A stretch of DNA of 64,000 nt from Cystobasidium ongulense (lineage: Eukaryota > Basidiomycota > Cystobasidiomycetes > Cystobasidiales > Cystobasidiaceae). A program made the translations under genes and the position numbers. Below the pieces are notes generated by a model, which was not told the DNA's origin, ran no database searches, and saw only the letters and a list, made by a program, of their open reading frames with translations. Of this stretch, positions 23,623-36,690 are shown in pieces (the first letter of the stretch is position 1; the number at the start of each line of letters is the position of its first letter). Location of the stretch: NCBI GenBank assembly GCA_022835595.1, contig BQUP01000003.1, positions 68,629 to 132,628 on the forward strand, given 5' to 3'.

Positions 23623-25114
23623 ATGCTGCCAGCTCAGAGGTGAGTGACACGCTACGCCGGCCTGCCCGTGTGGCATGCACGCTGTCCCTCGTAGCTGATC
23701 TCGTCCTTGCTTGCCTGGCCGCCAACTCGCTACCGTCCATCTCCACCCGCTGCACACCATCCACGCAGGAACAAGGTCGACATCTCAAAGCTCACTGCAG
23801 CCGAACAGCAGGCATTCAGACTCTACGGAAAGCTGCCCTCGCGCCCTGTTGCCAAAAGCCAGGTGAGTCTGCCTCGACGCCTCCTAGCGAAGGGTTGCGT
23901 GCGAGCGGGCGACGACTTCCTTCGTAGCCTCAAAGAGCATCGCTGTCCTGGCACCTTCTCGCTGCTGCGATGCGCTGAAGAGGACCTTTGCTGATACTAT
24001 GTCCATACACGCATTACGCCAACCCTCGTCATGGCCGTTGTAAATGCAGGAACGCAAGTACTTTGGTCAGTCCCTTTCCCAACCACCCGTCTCGCCGTGA
24101 CTGTTGACATTCACGAACAATCAACTGACATGTACATGTCTACATTGTACAGACTCTGGTGACTGGGCACTCTCGAAAGCAGGCAAGCAAAAGGGCGAAT
24201 ACGGCAAGGAAATCCCTACTCCAGACGCTATTCCTCATGCATCTCCATCGCCACAAGTAGGATCAGGTGCAAGCAGCGGAGGCAATGGCCTCGGCACACC
24301 AAGTGGTGTCATGTCGCCGGGGTCACTAGGCATGATGTCGCCATCTGGCAGTAACATTGGTGGCATTGGTGCATCTAGCTCCCCTCCCGGCTCTTTCGTC
24401 ATTGGAAACACGGGCGGAACTAGCCCAACCGGCTCATCTGGTTTAGGCCAGAACAACAGCAACGCACCCATCGCCTCTCCCCCTGCCCCCGGTGCAGTTC
24501 CAATTTCGGGCGCCTCTGCTGCTGCTTCAGCGGTTAGTCTCTCCATGTCTCCTGGAAGAGTCGGAATCGGGGGTTCAATGGGAGGACCAATCTCAGCTGC
24601 ATCCATCCCTGGACTAGCCACTTCGCCGACCCGCTCATTCGGCTCTTTCCCAATCGCACATGCACACAACTCTTCGATCCATCATCACTCATATTCTTCG
24701 ACTTCAACATCCCCAACTGGCTCCGGACCGTCACTCTCCTCGAGCGTAGGAGTCGGTATCCCAATTGCAAATCACACATCTCTTTCTCCACCGTCTGGTC
24801 TGTCAGCTGGCGGACTAACGGGTGGTCTAACTGGAAGCTCGCCTCATATATCGGCTACTACCGGAAATCAATTCGGTAAAACTCAAATCAGACGTTCTTC
24901 TCAATCTGATGGATCGAATTCTACCCCTGAAGTTGGCTCAGTCTTACCTGCAGTCAATGCATCTAGCAACATGGGATTCGCAGATGGTCCAGCTTCTCCT
25001 CCTCCTAGAAGTGCTTTGGCCAACTCTATCACACCCGATTCGCTTATGGAAGATGAGGATGTGCAGGCTGGAAGAGGAGAGGATGAACAGGTTGAAGGTA
25101 TGGAATTGCAGTGA
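23623..25114 (+). CDS. igo1: Endosulfine family PP2A-B55 inhibitor with long C-terminal tail (Igo1/ENSA type)
   Basis: Four exons, 23623-23639, 23769-23862, 24050-24065 and 24153-25114, give 362 residues. The core is at residues 7-60: ISKLTAAEQQAFRLYGKLP, then KYFDSGDWALSKAG with the phospho-acceptor Ser44. In this family a Greatwall/Rim15 kinase phosphorylates that serine, and the protein then inhibits PP2A-B55 to control mitotic entry or quiescence. Known members usually have Tyr where this one has Trp47 (FDSGDY). The exon boundary falls inside the motif (G|AC of Asp43). Residues ~65-362 are Gly/Ser/Pro-rich with an acidic end. The usual length is ~120-170 residues, so most of this protein is extension. 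Introns of 129, 187 and 87 nt are long for the window and sit in the short conserved part. Confidence 0.93.
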
Positions 25115-26054
25115 GGACGAAAGTGGACGTAAAAGGGAGCTACGACTGTGACTTGTATACATTTCAACACTCACCGGAGAACACCTCATCACGTTGAGCG
25201 GGATACGCACACGAATTTCTCCCACTCCTATCGAAAACCTCGCCTTCCCTCAGTTAAAGTTCGACAAGGAGCGATGGGAGAGCTGCCCTTGCTTTCTGCC
25301 GAACAGTCCTAAATATCAATGTATCTACCGTCTCCTTTCTCCGTTACCCTCGAGCCTATCACTCCCGCCAATCACGCATCCGTCAACTTCGTTACAATTC
25401 AATACTGTAAATGTACATTCATTTCTCTCCCTAATCTCTTCAAACGTGCTCCGATACCGACACCCTGGATCGCCTACTCATTCTCCAAGTGGACGTAACC
25501 CCCGACTATTGGAATGCGACACAAAAGAATCGTCAGAAATAAATCAACCCTTTTGTAAATGATACTTTTTTTTAAAGCCCTTTAGTAGATCCACTATGTG
25601 TGTAAATTCTACAACATGCTTTCCCCGTGTCGTGTGCAGTGCTTGCTGTCTAGCCTTGTTGACTGTCTAAAGCTGCGAATTTGGCTCGAATAGCTTCAGG
25701 TGAGATGTAGTAAAGATACTTCAGCGTGGCCGAGGTCCGGGCAGATCCTCAAGCGACTTTCTACAAGCGTTTACCGTGGCCAGTCCTTTCATCATCAGCT
25801 GGAATCATCAACACAATGCTCGTATTCATCAAAGGAAACATGCCATGTCCATCTTCAAAATGGCAGACGAGAGGAAAGAGATGTAACGACGTTTATTGCA
25901 TTTCCACCGCTCGTTTGACTGGAACACTGAACGACTGGTTGCTAGACTCAGATTGCTAATAATGATATATACGGACCTTAGAATCTGCCTCTCTTTCTCT
26001 CTTGCTTGCATGAGGAATCATTTCTCATTTGAAATGAAGTGAGTGAGCGTCTGA
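25115..26054. other. Intergenic stretch between convergent endosulfine and SEN1 genes
   Basis: 940 bp where two genes end facing each other. It contains a T-run near 25567 that could belong to a 3' end. A frame at about 25720-25960 is open but has no start context, splice support or motif. Confidence 0.5.
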
Positions 26055-29000
26055 TTAGAATTTCCTGGCTGGCCCACCGGGTTTGGCGGCGGCAGTCGGT
26101 TTCTACAGAACGAAACCGAAATTGTTAACCAGAATCCGGGTATCCAGCTACCTTAGATAAATTACTTGCACTCACTTTTCGGGGTATAAACATCGAACTG
26201 CTTGGTTTACTCGGCGCGACCAACATTGGCGCCGCACCCACGTTAGGTGCTTGCGGTCGTGACACCGTAGCGACCGGTTTCGGAGTATCACTGGGTCTGT
26301 TCTCAGAGGGTCGAATGAACTTTCCTTGACCATTGAACACTTCATTTACAGTTTTCGTAATGACCGGGTCCGTGTACTCGATACCTTCCATGAGCTCACC
26401 CTCTTCAGGTGAATCTTCTTTCTTCACGATTGGCTTCGAGAAGGCTATACCAGCATTTGAAGGCGCCTCCTCGAGCCCTTCCTCCTTCTTAACTCGCTTG
26501 ATTCCGTTCACTCGATTATCTTCGCCCTTCATGTTCTCCAACAAGCGTTTTTTGATGCCAATGCTTGATTTGGCACCTTCCGAGGCCTTTAGACCAGAGG
26601 TGCTCTTAGCAAGTTCACCGGGCTTCATTAAGCCATCCGGGGCAGGAAGTATCGCGAACTTTGAAACGTCACTTTCTCTTTTCTTGCCTTTAGCCGGCGC
26701 TTTCTTTCCTGGACTGATGGTTTTAGGCTGCACTATTGCGCGTAGCGTGAAAGAGCTAGGATCCACCTCGCGAAGGAACCCTCTTTCTTTGGCATCTTCA
26801 ACTAGCTTGCGCCAATTTTCATTGGATTGTAAGGCCTTTGCGTCTCCCAGTACGAACAGCGATGATTTGGCTCGGGTTAGAGCGACGTTCATACGCCTAA
26901 CATCGGATAAGAAACCAATACCAGATCCATCTGGGGTGCCACCACGTACACACGACAGTATAATGATGTCTTTTTCTTGGCCTTGATAACCATCCACCGT
27001 ATTGATGTCGATCTTCTCCAGTATGTCCTGACCGAACCGGTTCCTGAACTGCTTCCGGAGTTCTCCGACTTGGGCCTTATAGGCGGTGACTATGCCGACT
27101 CTTTGTGACAAGTCTACATCCTTGCATTCTTGGACGAGACGGGCGTAAAGCGCGACGGCAACGCTTGCTTCTTGCCTGTTGAAGAGTGAGTGATGCTTTC
27201 CTCTTTCTTCCCGCGACCCGCGCACGTGTAAGAATGCATATGGAGGGAACAGTTCGCTTGTATCATGCCACGACTGACGGGTGCTGACTTCCATATTTGG
27301 CCCGTCCGCTAGTCTGGCTTCGTAGAAAGCTTTACTTGGGAAGGAACTGATGTCCGGGTGCATGCGATATTGGATAGAAAGCAAATGCGTCGCATCGGGA
27401 GCTGCTGTGTGAAGTCGTACGAAGAGCGATTTGTTGTATCCAGCATTGGTAGCTTCTCTTGATTTGACAGTCGGCGGTAGTTGATTGGGATCTAGCGGGA
27501 TCTGAAGTCAGCAGGAGTTCGGTAAAGAGCGCTCATAGGTGACACCATACCTCCTACCATAATGCATCGCTGGCAATTGTACTTGAGAGGAATGAGAGAG
27601 CTTATCTCCACGGATTGGGCAGCTTCGTCAATAATGACCGTCTCGAAGTCAAAGTTCGCTAGATAGTCGTGACCTGCACCTGACAGGGTGGTACATATTA
27701 CGTCTGCGCTGGCGAGTATGTCCGCTCTCGCTTTTCGTTTTGAAGTCTCCATTGCTCGGTTGGACTGAGTGAGCCTGTCCCGTTCACGATCCAGTTGATC
27801 ACCCAAATCATTAATGCGTTGAGTTATACTCGATATCTCACTGTTCAATTTGCTTAATAGCGCATCATTGTTCGCTATATTTGCTTTCTCATTCCTCTTG
27901 TCGTCCCGCTCTTGCCTCAACGTTTGCAATTGCGTGCGGACTGTAGCCATGTTTGCTTGTGCTTCGCCAGCAGCTGTTTTTCCAGAAGTTCCGCCCAGTG
28001 CTTTCTCAACTAAGGTATCAATGAAGATGTCGTTGACGCTGATGTGCACAGCTGACTCAGCTCCAACACGGACAACTTTTGGGACGAATTTTCGGCCTTC
28101 CGAATCATAGACGCCATCCTTGAGACGTTTGGCAATTTCATCGACGGCGGCATTACTCGGGGCACAGACTAGCATCTTCTCTCCAGCACCGGGCCCTAGG
28201 TTTGACCCGCTCGCTAGGTTACGTCGATTAGAAATGACAGCACCAACTAGTCCGAGAATCGTCTTTGTCTTGCCCGTACCGGGTGGGCCCTGTATAAGGG
28301 TGAATCCGAGCGTGGCCATCGATCCTATAATAGCGGTCGCTTGCGGTTTGTTCACACGATAGGCTTTCATCGCGCGATCTACTAAAACCGCGTCGATGTC
28401 GGGTTTACCGTGACGAGATGGTTGGAGAATCTCGTCTACAAGGTCGTAATAAGGCATTGACATGAGACCGCCATATTCTCTGTGCACTGTACTGAGTCTG
28501 TGGCGTAAGACTCTTCAATTAGATCATCAGTACCTTTCAAGAAAATAGAGCGCTTACGAGAAGAGCTTGCGAAGTGTCCAGTTTGTACCGTTCATCAGTG
28601 ATCGACTGACAGACCCATCATCTTTTCCTAGATGACACCGGACTACAATGTCAATCTTCTGAGGTTTCCGGATCACCTGGTGAATCTTGCCCATAGTTTG
28701 AGCCGGCCCGCTGAGCATGACAACATCATTTTCCGAGATGGCGCTGCGGTCGGGTAGGCGGTCTACGCTAATGAAGACCTCGGTGAAGTCGTCTACGCTG
28801 ACTCGTCCGGCCAAGCGTCCTGTGAAAGGTTCAATTTCGGAATCTCCATTCTGCATTTCTTCTTTTGCCGTCGTGATTTCGCTCCAGCACTCGAGCAGCA
28901 GCAATGGCAAGAACGTGTTGATATACTCATCGACATCTTCAAAAGATGATGGTATCTTCTCCGGCCAGCGAAACGACGGATCGGGCGTCGGACCATTTTG

Positions 29001-32000
29001 TGCAAGGTTCCACTGCAATATGCGCCGATGTAGGTCGGAGTAATCGGGATTATAACGCATACGTGCTTTGTTTTGGGATTGAACAGCCAGATCTGCCGCA
29101 GTCATAATACGCTGACCTCGGCGACGCGTTCCTTGACCTTGGTTTTGAATATCATGTACTGCATTCATTGAGAGATCTAACATCTTCGCTTTGCGTTGCT
29201 CGGCCGTCTGTGGAAGGTGAGTTGGCTTGGTCACACGACTCGGGGCAGCTTTATTAGGCTCAAATCCTGCTAAGCCTGCTCTCGGTTGTCCTTCATCCTC
29301 GCTGTCTTCGTCACTGGAGGTTTGGCCTTGGGCAGCCCGCATCGCAGCGTGGGAGTAAATGGCGTTCTTCATACGTGTAGGTGCCGTCTTATATCGGGCA
29401 GCTGGTTTAGGTTGCTGTCCCTTCGACAATGGTAATCCAGGTCTGGATGACGATGTCCCAGCTCTGAATGCTGGATGTGATGGCGTAGGCTTTTGGATTA
29501 TACTGGGCTTCTTCATACTGCTTGATGAGAGAGGCAGTTGCGATGTTTTGGTCGATGACGAGACCATGTGAGGCGTGTCATTATCTGAGTCATCTGAACC
29601 CAATTCAATGGGTGTCGATCTGCCAGAGGTACCAGTAGAAGCCTTACTAGAGCGCACTTTTCCGTCTAGTAGCTTTCCCCATTCCTGCTTTTGTGCATCT
29701 CGCTTTGCCGGATTTACAAGGTGAAGCAAGTCGTCTGCATAATCCGGATGCCGAGCAAGCGCGCCTATCATTGCCTGGATCTGCTCCGGCTTCAGGAGCT
29801 GGTCCTTCCTTGTTTTAGGGTCTTTCATCTTGTCGGCGAGCTTGCGGATACGTTTGACGACTTCTTCACTCACGGGAATGCGAGTCTTAGCGAAGCGATC
29901 TAGAAGCTGAACAGTAACACCGGTAGTCTGCTCTAGCAAATCGCGGTCATTAAGCCGTAGCCATGCCGTCATTTTCGCTAACGGCTCGTTCAGTGCCTCG
30001 ACCATCTGCCTTCCCCGATTTGACATCTTCCGAGGAGTGGGATTATCCGATGTAAAGGAGGTACCGGTGGCCGCAGCTTCGAAAGTTCGAACTTCGTCTA
30101 ACATTTCCTTCAGAAAGATTAATGCATCTCGCATCTGGAAATCGCACAATCCTTCAGCCGTCAGAATAGTGATGACAAACTCCTAGTTGGACTCACCCAG
30201 GTCGTCATTTCTTCATTCTCGAAGGCGGGAGCCCAATGTTCGGTTTTCTCAAAGATAAGTGCGATATCGTTGCACATGAGATTCCACAGCTTCGAAATGA
30301 GAGCTCTAGCATTGTTTCGCTCTACCCACTGCTCGTTTCTAATCATCACGTCGGTCGGATCGCAAAGGACCGTGATGACGTCCGTCAAGCATCGCACCAA
30401 CCGCTTAGCTTGAGCGCATGCTTCTGGTAGTAGGTTTGCGTTTTCCTTAAAAGAGCGCAATGCCGCAATGACACCTTTGAGAGAGGCTTCGGGTTGCTTC
30501 TCGATGAGAGCCCTCATACACTCTATACGACCCGACACATCATAGCCTTGTCTCAGCACCGACTGCGCTTGCACTGCTATCGATTCAGTTGGGCATAGGA
30601 CGAGAATCATGACGCCTTCCGCAACCCCCTCCAGTTTGAGAAAAGCTTGTATTGTGCTTGAATCTTCATTTGCAAGTGACCGCAGAATCCCAGAAATAGG
30701 CTTTGAAAACCCTTCTTTCTGCTCATTAATCAACTTCATATCGCTTTTGATGTATTTATCGAACAAAGCGACGTCCTTTATCGACCAAGCACGCGAACTC
30801 AACCGAGGGAGATGAGCCGAGAAAGCTAGCGCCTTGACGAAACCCGCTGCCCCCGAGGGGTTGAACTTAACGCTAAGCTGCATTTCCGATCTGCTATATA
30901 TCTCCAGACAGAGTCGAGGGGCATGTTCGATTATGGCCGGGACTTTTTGTCCAGTTTTTAGAGAGGCCCGCAGAGCCGCTAACTTATACGTTGAATCCAT
31001 CAAGGCTTGACTATCTATAGCTGCCAGCTTGTGCACGAGGCTTTGCGCTGCTCGGGAAGCTTTGAGAGCTAGCGAGCTCGCTCCAGGAGCTGCTTGAAAG
31101 GCGGTTTCGGCAATGATATTTGCTCGACGCTCGAGGTCCGGTAAAGAACTGCGTCGAAATGGCCATGTCGGGCGGTTCTCTAGATCGCTCTGATCTTCGT
31201 TGAAGACCAAGCAAAATACCTTGAAAGTAGCTTTGAGTGTCCGCATCCGAGTGTCGTCATCGTATAGAGCTTTTGACCCATATTCGTCCAGTAGTCGGTT
31301 GCAGACAATAGAGAAACACGGGTGAAAGAATCTAGATGTCCGAAGGGATCGTAAAAAATAATATATCCACCCGAACAGCGCTTCTTCAATCGACGATTGG
31401 GCAGATGTCGAAGCATCCTGGGCTAATTTCAGCTCGGCCAGGAATTGGCTGTTATCCAGAGCATCGTGAAGACGGGCACCGGCATATCCGGCGTCGACGA
31501 CATCGTCTTCTTTCTGCGACGCTTCGTTCTTTGCAGTGTTGTCCAGCAGGTTGTTCCATGCTTTTGTGTCCAATCGCTCTAGAATGGTTCGAAAGCACCG
31601 CACAACCTCAATCCAATGATTTCCCTTATCTCCTAAATGGCCTGACACTACTCGCATTATGTCCACGCTCCTTCCACCACCCGTAAGGTGTGTCTTGAAG
31701 ATATCATCGGACAACCACTCTAGCACTCGTGCCAAACCATGCCAAAAGTCTCTATCGTTGGTGGTGTACATCGATGTACCTCCTGGATCCTCCTTTGCAG
31801 TACTCGACTTCTGTCTGTCACGCTTGACGACGTGCTCGAAGAGAGCGAAAACTGCGGGCGCTATGCTTAAATCCTTATCTTCGAATTCTTTCAAGGCAAG
31901 TTGCTGGCGAAGGGAGATAAATACAGAAGACCAGTCCCTGATAGAAGTGTCTGGATTGACGAGATAGGCTACTATGCCAGGCGGAGTGTCGATGTCACGA

Positions 32001-32599
32001 GGGAGGGATTGCTCGAAGATAGTGGCATCCGGAAGTTGACCCTCGAGTAGACCAGCGACGTCCGAATTTGAGTAGAACGCTGAGTCGCACAGGACATTAT
32101 ATAAGATAAGATTGCGTGCTTCAGGAGCTAAGTTAGGGTCCGACAGAGCTGCCTTGACCCGCTCGACTTCGCGAGAGTGTAGCGATAGGTACCAGTTAGC
32201 AACAGTTGCCTCGGGCCACTTAGACTTGAGGTAACGAGGCCCAACGTCCTTCTGAGCCTTGACCCATCCTTTCACGCAGTAATGGCATGTTTGTAGTAAG
32301 TGTTCTACATGGTTCCTCCACTCAAGGACCTTATTTGCTGATTTGAAGCCGATCAAGCGGACGGTAAATGTCGCGACATCGAAGAGGACTTTCTTGTATT
32401 CTGGGCGAGATTTTTCAGCGCCTTCGTGCGAGCAGAACCAGTGCTCGTCATCTTGTGATAGGAGCCATTCTAACGTCGTCTGCTGTGCTCGCTTGTCGAC
32501 CTGCACATCATCTGGGTTTTGGCGCCACTGATGCAGCGATTCTAGAACCGACGCGTAGGGAGCCCCGTCAGCAGCAGCGCCGGTCGTCGACGAAGCCAT
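26055..32599 (-). CDS. sen1: Sen1-type RNA/DNA helicase (senataxin family)
   Basis: Five exons: 30197-32599, 28558-30134, 27551-28497, 26176-27491 and 26055-26102, giving 2096 residues, close to the size of yeast Sen1. The N-terminal ~800 residues are the helical SEN1_N-type scaffold. A variable Ser/Lys-rich linker follows. The superfamily 1B helicase core begins after about residue 1330, with Walker A GPPGTGKTKT, Walker B IIDEAAQ, motif III GDPNQLPPTV, QYRMHPDI, VDGYQGQEKD and the motif VI stretch NVALTRAKSSL. The third intron splits the GDPNQLPP motif at its Gly codon. A basic tail ends in the 16-codon last exon. Sen1 unwinds RNA:DNA hybrids and ends non-coding Pol II transcription in the nucleus. 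The first intron acceptor was placed at the CAG before MRDAL because the earlier AG breaks the frame. The start is divergent from SDHAF1. Confidence 0.95.
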
Positions 32600-32817
32600 G
32601 CTGCGGTGGTGTTGTGGTGATAATGCCAGCCTGCATCACTGTCTGCGAGGTCAACGGTGCTGCATGGGCGCAGTGAAGTCGATAGGCGGAAATGGTCAGT
32701 CGGAAAGCGACCAAAAAGCTCAGAGTCAGGCTGAAGAGGGCTCTTTCTTCCGCCTTCTACATCCGAAAGGCTTTTCAAATGCATCAGTAGCATCCGTTCA
32801 AGCACACACATACACAA
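32600..32817. promoter_or_regulatory. Shared divergent promoter of SEN1 and SDHAF1
   Basis: 218 bp between the two start codons on opposite strands. No obvious core element stands out. Confidence 0.5.
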
Positions 32818-33210
32818 ATGGCGAGACAATCAGGCCTGCAGCGGGAAGTCCTGCGTCTGTACAAGCGATCCTTGAAGCTGGTAGCTTCAAAGCCCGTCGT
32901 AGGTCGCACGCCACTCATACGCAATATCGAGGCAACGACAGCTGATACTGGCATGCTTTCTCTCGCTGTACTATACTCCTAGGAGACACGCTCGAACTGG
33001 TATCAGTTTGTCGCGCATCAGTTTCGCTCGGACGCTCTCGGAGGCGGCATCAAGAAACGTGACACGGCCACCATCGAGTATATGATTCGTCGCGGTAAGA
33101 AGATGCTAGATCAGTACGAGCATCCCGGAGTGCGTGATGTAGCAGCACAAGGCGATGACCTGCGATGGCCTGAAGGCTGGGTAGCGAAAGGCGGCAAGAA
33201 GCAAGATTAA
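32818..33210 (+). CDS. sdh6: Succinate dehydrogenase assembly factor 1 (LYR family)
   Basis: Two exons, 32818-32898 and 32983-33210 (phase 0), give 102 residues. The N-terminus SGLQREVLRLYKRSLK is the family signature with LYK in place of LYR. The second exon has the fungal SDHAF1 pattern: RSNWYQFVAHQFR, then a basic helix with YMIRRGKKMLDQY. The human and yeast proteins sit in the mitochondrial matrix and guide Fe-S insertion into the SDH iron-sulfur subunit. Length matches the family (~80-120 residues). A longer in-frame reading from 32598 is not needed. Confidence 0.9.
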
Positions 33211-33428
33211 GTCGAACCAATTGAACAGGCCATTGACACACCGGCCCGAAGCGAAGTCAAAAGCCAAGACGGATAGAATCGCAAATTGAGCATGATTAGC
33301 AGAAAGGAAAAAAAGCATGTGCATCATGTACTATGCTACATTTATCGATGCGGGGGTATGTCGTGTTTTCAATAAACGGTCTATGCGAGAAATCCCATAA
33401 ATCCAGAATGAATGTAAGAAAGACCAAG

Positions 33429-36400
33429 CTAACTCTCTTCTCTGCTGCAGACGTGTTTTCCAGCTTCACCTCCACTGGCCATCCTGCAGTCTCTTGAACA
33501 AAATGTCATTTCGCAACGATGGCATTTCGGGAAATTGACCCCTTGTATCCCGCATACCGCACACTTGCTCTTCACATTCACGCGCGAAGCGGCTTCCAAG
33601 GCAGCCAAGAGAGGATCGATTTTAGTCGGCTTGTAAGGACTGTTGGTACGAGAGAGCAATTTATCGCCTCTTTTGGGGGTCGACGCTGGATCCTCCGTCG
33701 AATGATGTACGCTTTTCACGGCACCATTTGAATTTGCATCGACAAATGCCTGTGGGAGAGGAGATCTACGTCCTCGATGCGGTGACGATGTCGGCGTAGA
33801 TGCATGGAGATATGAAGACGATATGCTAGTGGAAAGAGGGTATATTGGTCGATGTGGTGTAGATTCCATGTTGCGGCCGGATCTGGAAAGACTAGATGGC
33901 AATGCTTGTGTTCCTTCCGTTCGCTGCGCCGATTCGTCGATAATAGATTGTTGCATGTCTGATCGAACATCGTCTTCGAAAGCTTTGTCGCTCGGCGAGC
34001 CGGAATGTAGACTTTCTTCTTCCGAACTTGTACGATCGTCTTCCCAGTTATAGAAGTTCTCAATCTCTGCGTTGTGTTGACTAGCGACTTTGGCAAGTTC
34101 GGCTTGTGCTTTACTCTGTTCTTCGAGTTGTGTATGCAATGTATTCGGGGTAAAGAAGGTTTGTAGCGAGCTGAGCGCATTACGGAATTGTCCAGTATAG
34201 GTCGAGGCTGGAGCCTGAGAAGAGGTGGATGACTTCAAAGAAGATAAGGAATGGGCTGCGCCATTTGCTTGTGATTTTGAGGCAGTTGCATGAGGCAGGC
34301 TAGACACATCTGTTCGAGCCATCTGACGATCGGTCGTAGGCGCCAAAGTGTGTAGAGATGCTGAAGAAAGATTCGAGACTCTGCTTATCGGGGAAGCACT
34401 CGCGCTCGTCCAAGCTTTACGTCCAAATGTAGAATTACTTGCTAAGCTAAGCTGCGAAGGGCGTCTGTCAAGCAGTGGTCTTCTGAAACTGCCCAGTCTC
34501 ATTCGAGTACTGGGAGCCATTGATGATGCAGAGGATGCCATGTCTGCTATGGACAGATGAGAAGATGACATAGATTGACCGGCTAGACTTTGACGAAGAT
34601 TGGAGCGACTTGAACTCTGAAAGCCTTTGAATAAACTTGCTGGGACAGTAGGTTTGTTCCTAGGGGAAGAAGCTGGAAGGACATCTCTGTGTAGCGGCAT
34701 CATCGATTTTATCGATGTGGGACTATCGTGCAGCGCAAATTTAGCACCTCGCTTTCGTTGTGGTGTCTTATCGAAAGGTTCGGTGGGTCGGACTGGTTTC
34801 ACGGTTAGCGGTGCGGGCAGGATACAACTGCATAGAGAATCCATCGATTTGTCTGAGGGCCGGGTGTATGAAGTAGGGCTATCTTGTTTAGGTGATTCGG
34901 TATTGATCGAACTAAAGTTAATGCTCAACTCTGAAGTTGGGCTGAGAAGTGAAGAGCCCGAGTGTTCACTCGTATCTCGGCGGGTTACGATATCACGAGG
35001 ACTTGGGTGGCGAGAATTATCGTGCGTGGCGTGCTCTTGTACGGCGGTAGTGAGTAGTTGCAAGCGCTTCTCTGCTTTCAAGACGAGACCTTCTAGAATA
35101 GCCGAAGTGCTTCCCGACAATTGCTGCGTGGGTGAACCTCCGCTCCTTCCGCCTTTCAGCTTGTGATTATCGATATGGAGGTTCTTTAATGTAGAATGAG
35201 AAGCTAGTAATCGCCGCCACGACTGGGTGGATTCTTCAACGGCATTCGGACCTTCTTGTACTCCTTGGACTAAAGCAATAATGTAATATAGACAGATGCA
35301 GATGCAGTCAATTCGTTCAATGGCAGTATCGTCGACCGTGGATGGCGCGTTCTTGGTAATTGACTCGTCTACATAAGGACTACTCCAGGTGACACCTTGC
35401 TTCAAGAGGGCCGCTTCTATCCGGTCGATGAGCACGTTGGCTATCCTCCCACCACGAGTCCAAGCAGATTCAGGCTGTACAGCATCGGGATCTTCGAGCA
35501 GGGGATGAAGGAATGAAGTAGATTTGTTCATCTGCGACGAGACTGCCAGTTCCTTCAGTGGGCCTGTCACGCGGGCAGCATCCCTAGGTCTGATCTTGCC
35601 GTAGCGGAACATGTTGCATAGAAGGAGTGAAGCATCCGCTAGTACATCCAGGTCAAAGTCGGAGAAAGAGGGTTTGTCGGCTTCGAGTTCGAGAGCTTTG
35701 AGGGTGTATGCTGCTGTCTTGGTCTGGTCGACTGATATGCTACCTTCCACTAGTTTGGAAGGTGAGATGACATGCTTTCGATGTGTGTGAGTCACGCATG
35801 GTAGGCCTTTGTGGTAGATGCTGTTTCGAATTAGCGGAGTGTATACGCGTATGATTAGCAGAGCAATCGGAGACAAGGTGCTGGAAAAGTCCCTACTTGG
35901 CCAGGGACAGGCAAGCAGTCGAGCTTCCCGCATGTGCAGCTTTCGTCAGACAAGATACTGCAGTTTGATATTGATGTGAAATTAAGGCCATCTGTTTGCG
36001 AGTGCCGGAGACAGAAGAGGTAGACAAGAGCTTCGGTTAGTTTTGGCGATAAGGCATGCCTGGAGACAAGCCTGTGCATGCAGGAGACGACAACGTACCT
36101 GCGCATCCCATAGCAGCGCTTCTGCGTCTTCTGGGGACACTTTGCTTGTGCTGCTAGATGAGCCTGCTTCGTCTTCGTCTTCCGCTATGGAAGCCTGTCG
36201 CATATTACTGTCTCCATGATTATACTTTGCATTCGTGACAGCCTTCCCGTTCGACATGGTGCTGGCAATGGAAGGTGCCAGAGCAGCAGCAGATAGCTGG
36301 CTGGAGCTCATGCGCATCTTCTGCTTGCCCTTGTCGTTCTCCGTGTCCTTGCTGAGGGTGCCATTTGGAACGTGGGCATCTTGCGCGTGCTCTCGAGTAG

Positions 36401-36452
36401 CGGTGGATGTGCTTGACGAGGACGAAGCGGTCCTCGCTGCCCACGAGGGCAT
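33429..36452 (-). CDS. MYND-type zinc-finger protein, 5' exon structure unresolved
   Basis: A large exon from the stop at 33429 to about 35774 or 35820 is clear. It is mostly Ser/Thr-rich and disordered, with a conserved-looking helical start (about 35500-35760). It ends in a MYND-like finger: C-x2-C-x9-C-x2-C-x4-C-x3-C-x10-H-x-C, with KCHRCEMTFCSRDC in the middle. MYND fingers bind proline-rich partners. Upstream, an exon-like frame at 36099-36452 (start ATG 36452) and a second one at about 35897-36059 look coding, but they do not join in phase by any canonical intron of normal length: GTACGT to CCAG would be just 39 nt and out of frame. A 165-nt intron from a GTATAA donor inside the first exon restores phase but removes a coding-looking acidic stretch. 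Function is unknown. Confidence 0.6.
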
Positions 36453-36690
36453 CGGGGGTGTGCAAGGTGTGTTCGCTGTAGCCTATTAGGCGCACGCCTT
36501 GTCTTCTACTGCTGCACTCTGCTGTCCAGTCCGCTTGCACAATATCGATGGTTCATGATGGTTCTGGAAAGAAAGCTGTCAGGCGAAAAGACGGGCGCTT
36601 GGAGACTGAAAGAATTGTGGGTTGGCTGCTCTCACTCCAACGAATACCTAATACTTCATACAACTCTTCTATAATCCTTTAAAACTCATT

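Noticed and set aside
25720-25960. Possible tRNA-like string (GTGGCCGAG) and a short open frame
   Set aside because: The string lacks a matching acceptor stem and a T-loop; the frame lacks a start and splice support.
26333-26986. Plus-strand frame of 217 codons opposite the SEN1 gene
   Set aside because: It mirrors the helicase C-terminal coding region; no motif of its own.
36060-36098. 39-nt intron in the MYND gene
   Set aside because: It is shorter than every supported intron here and does not keep the frame.
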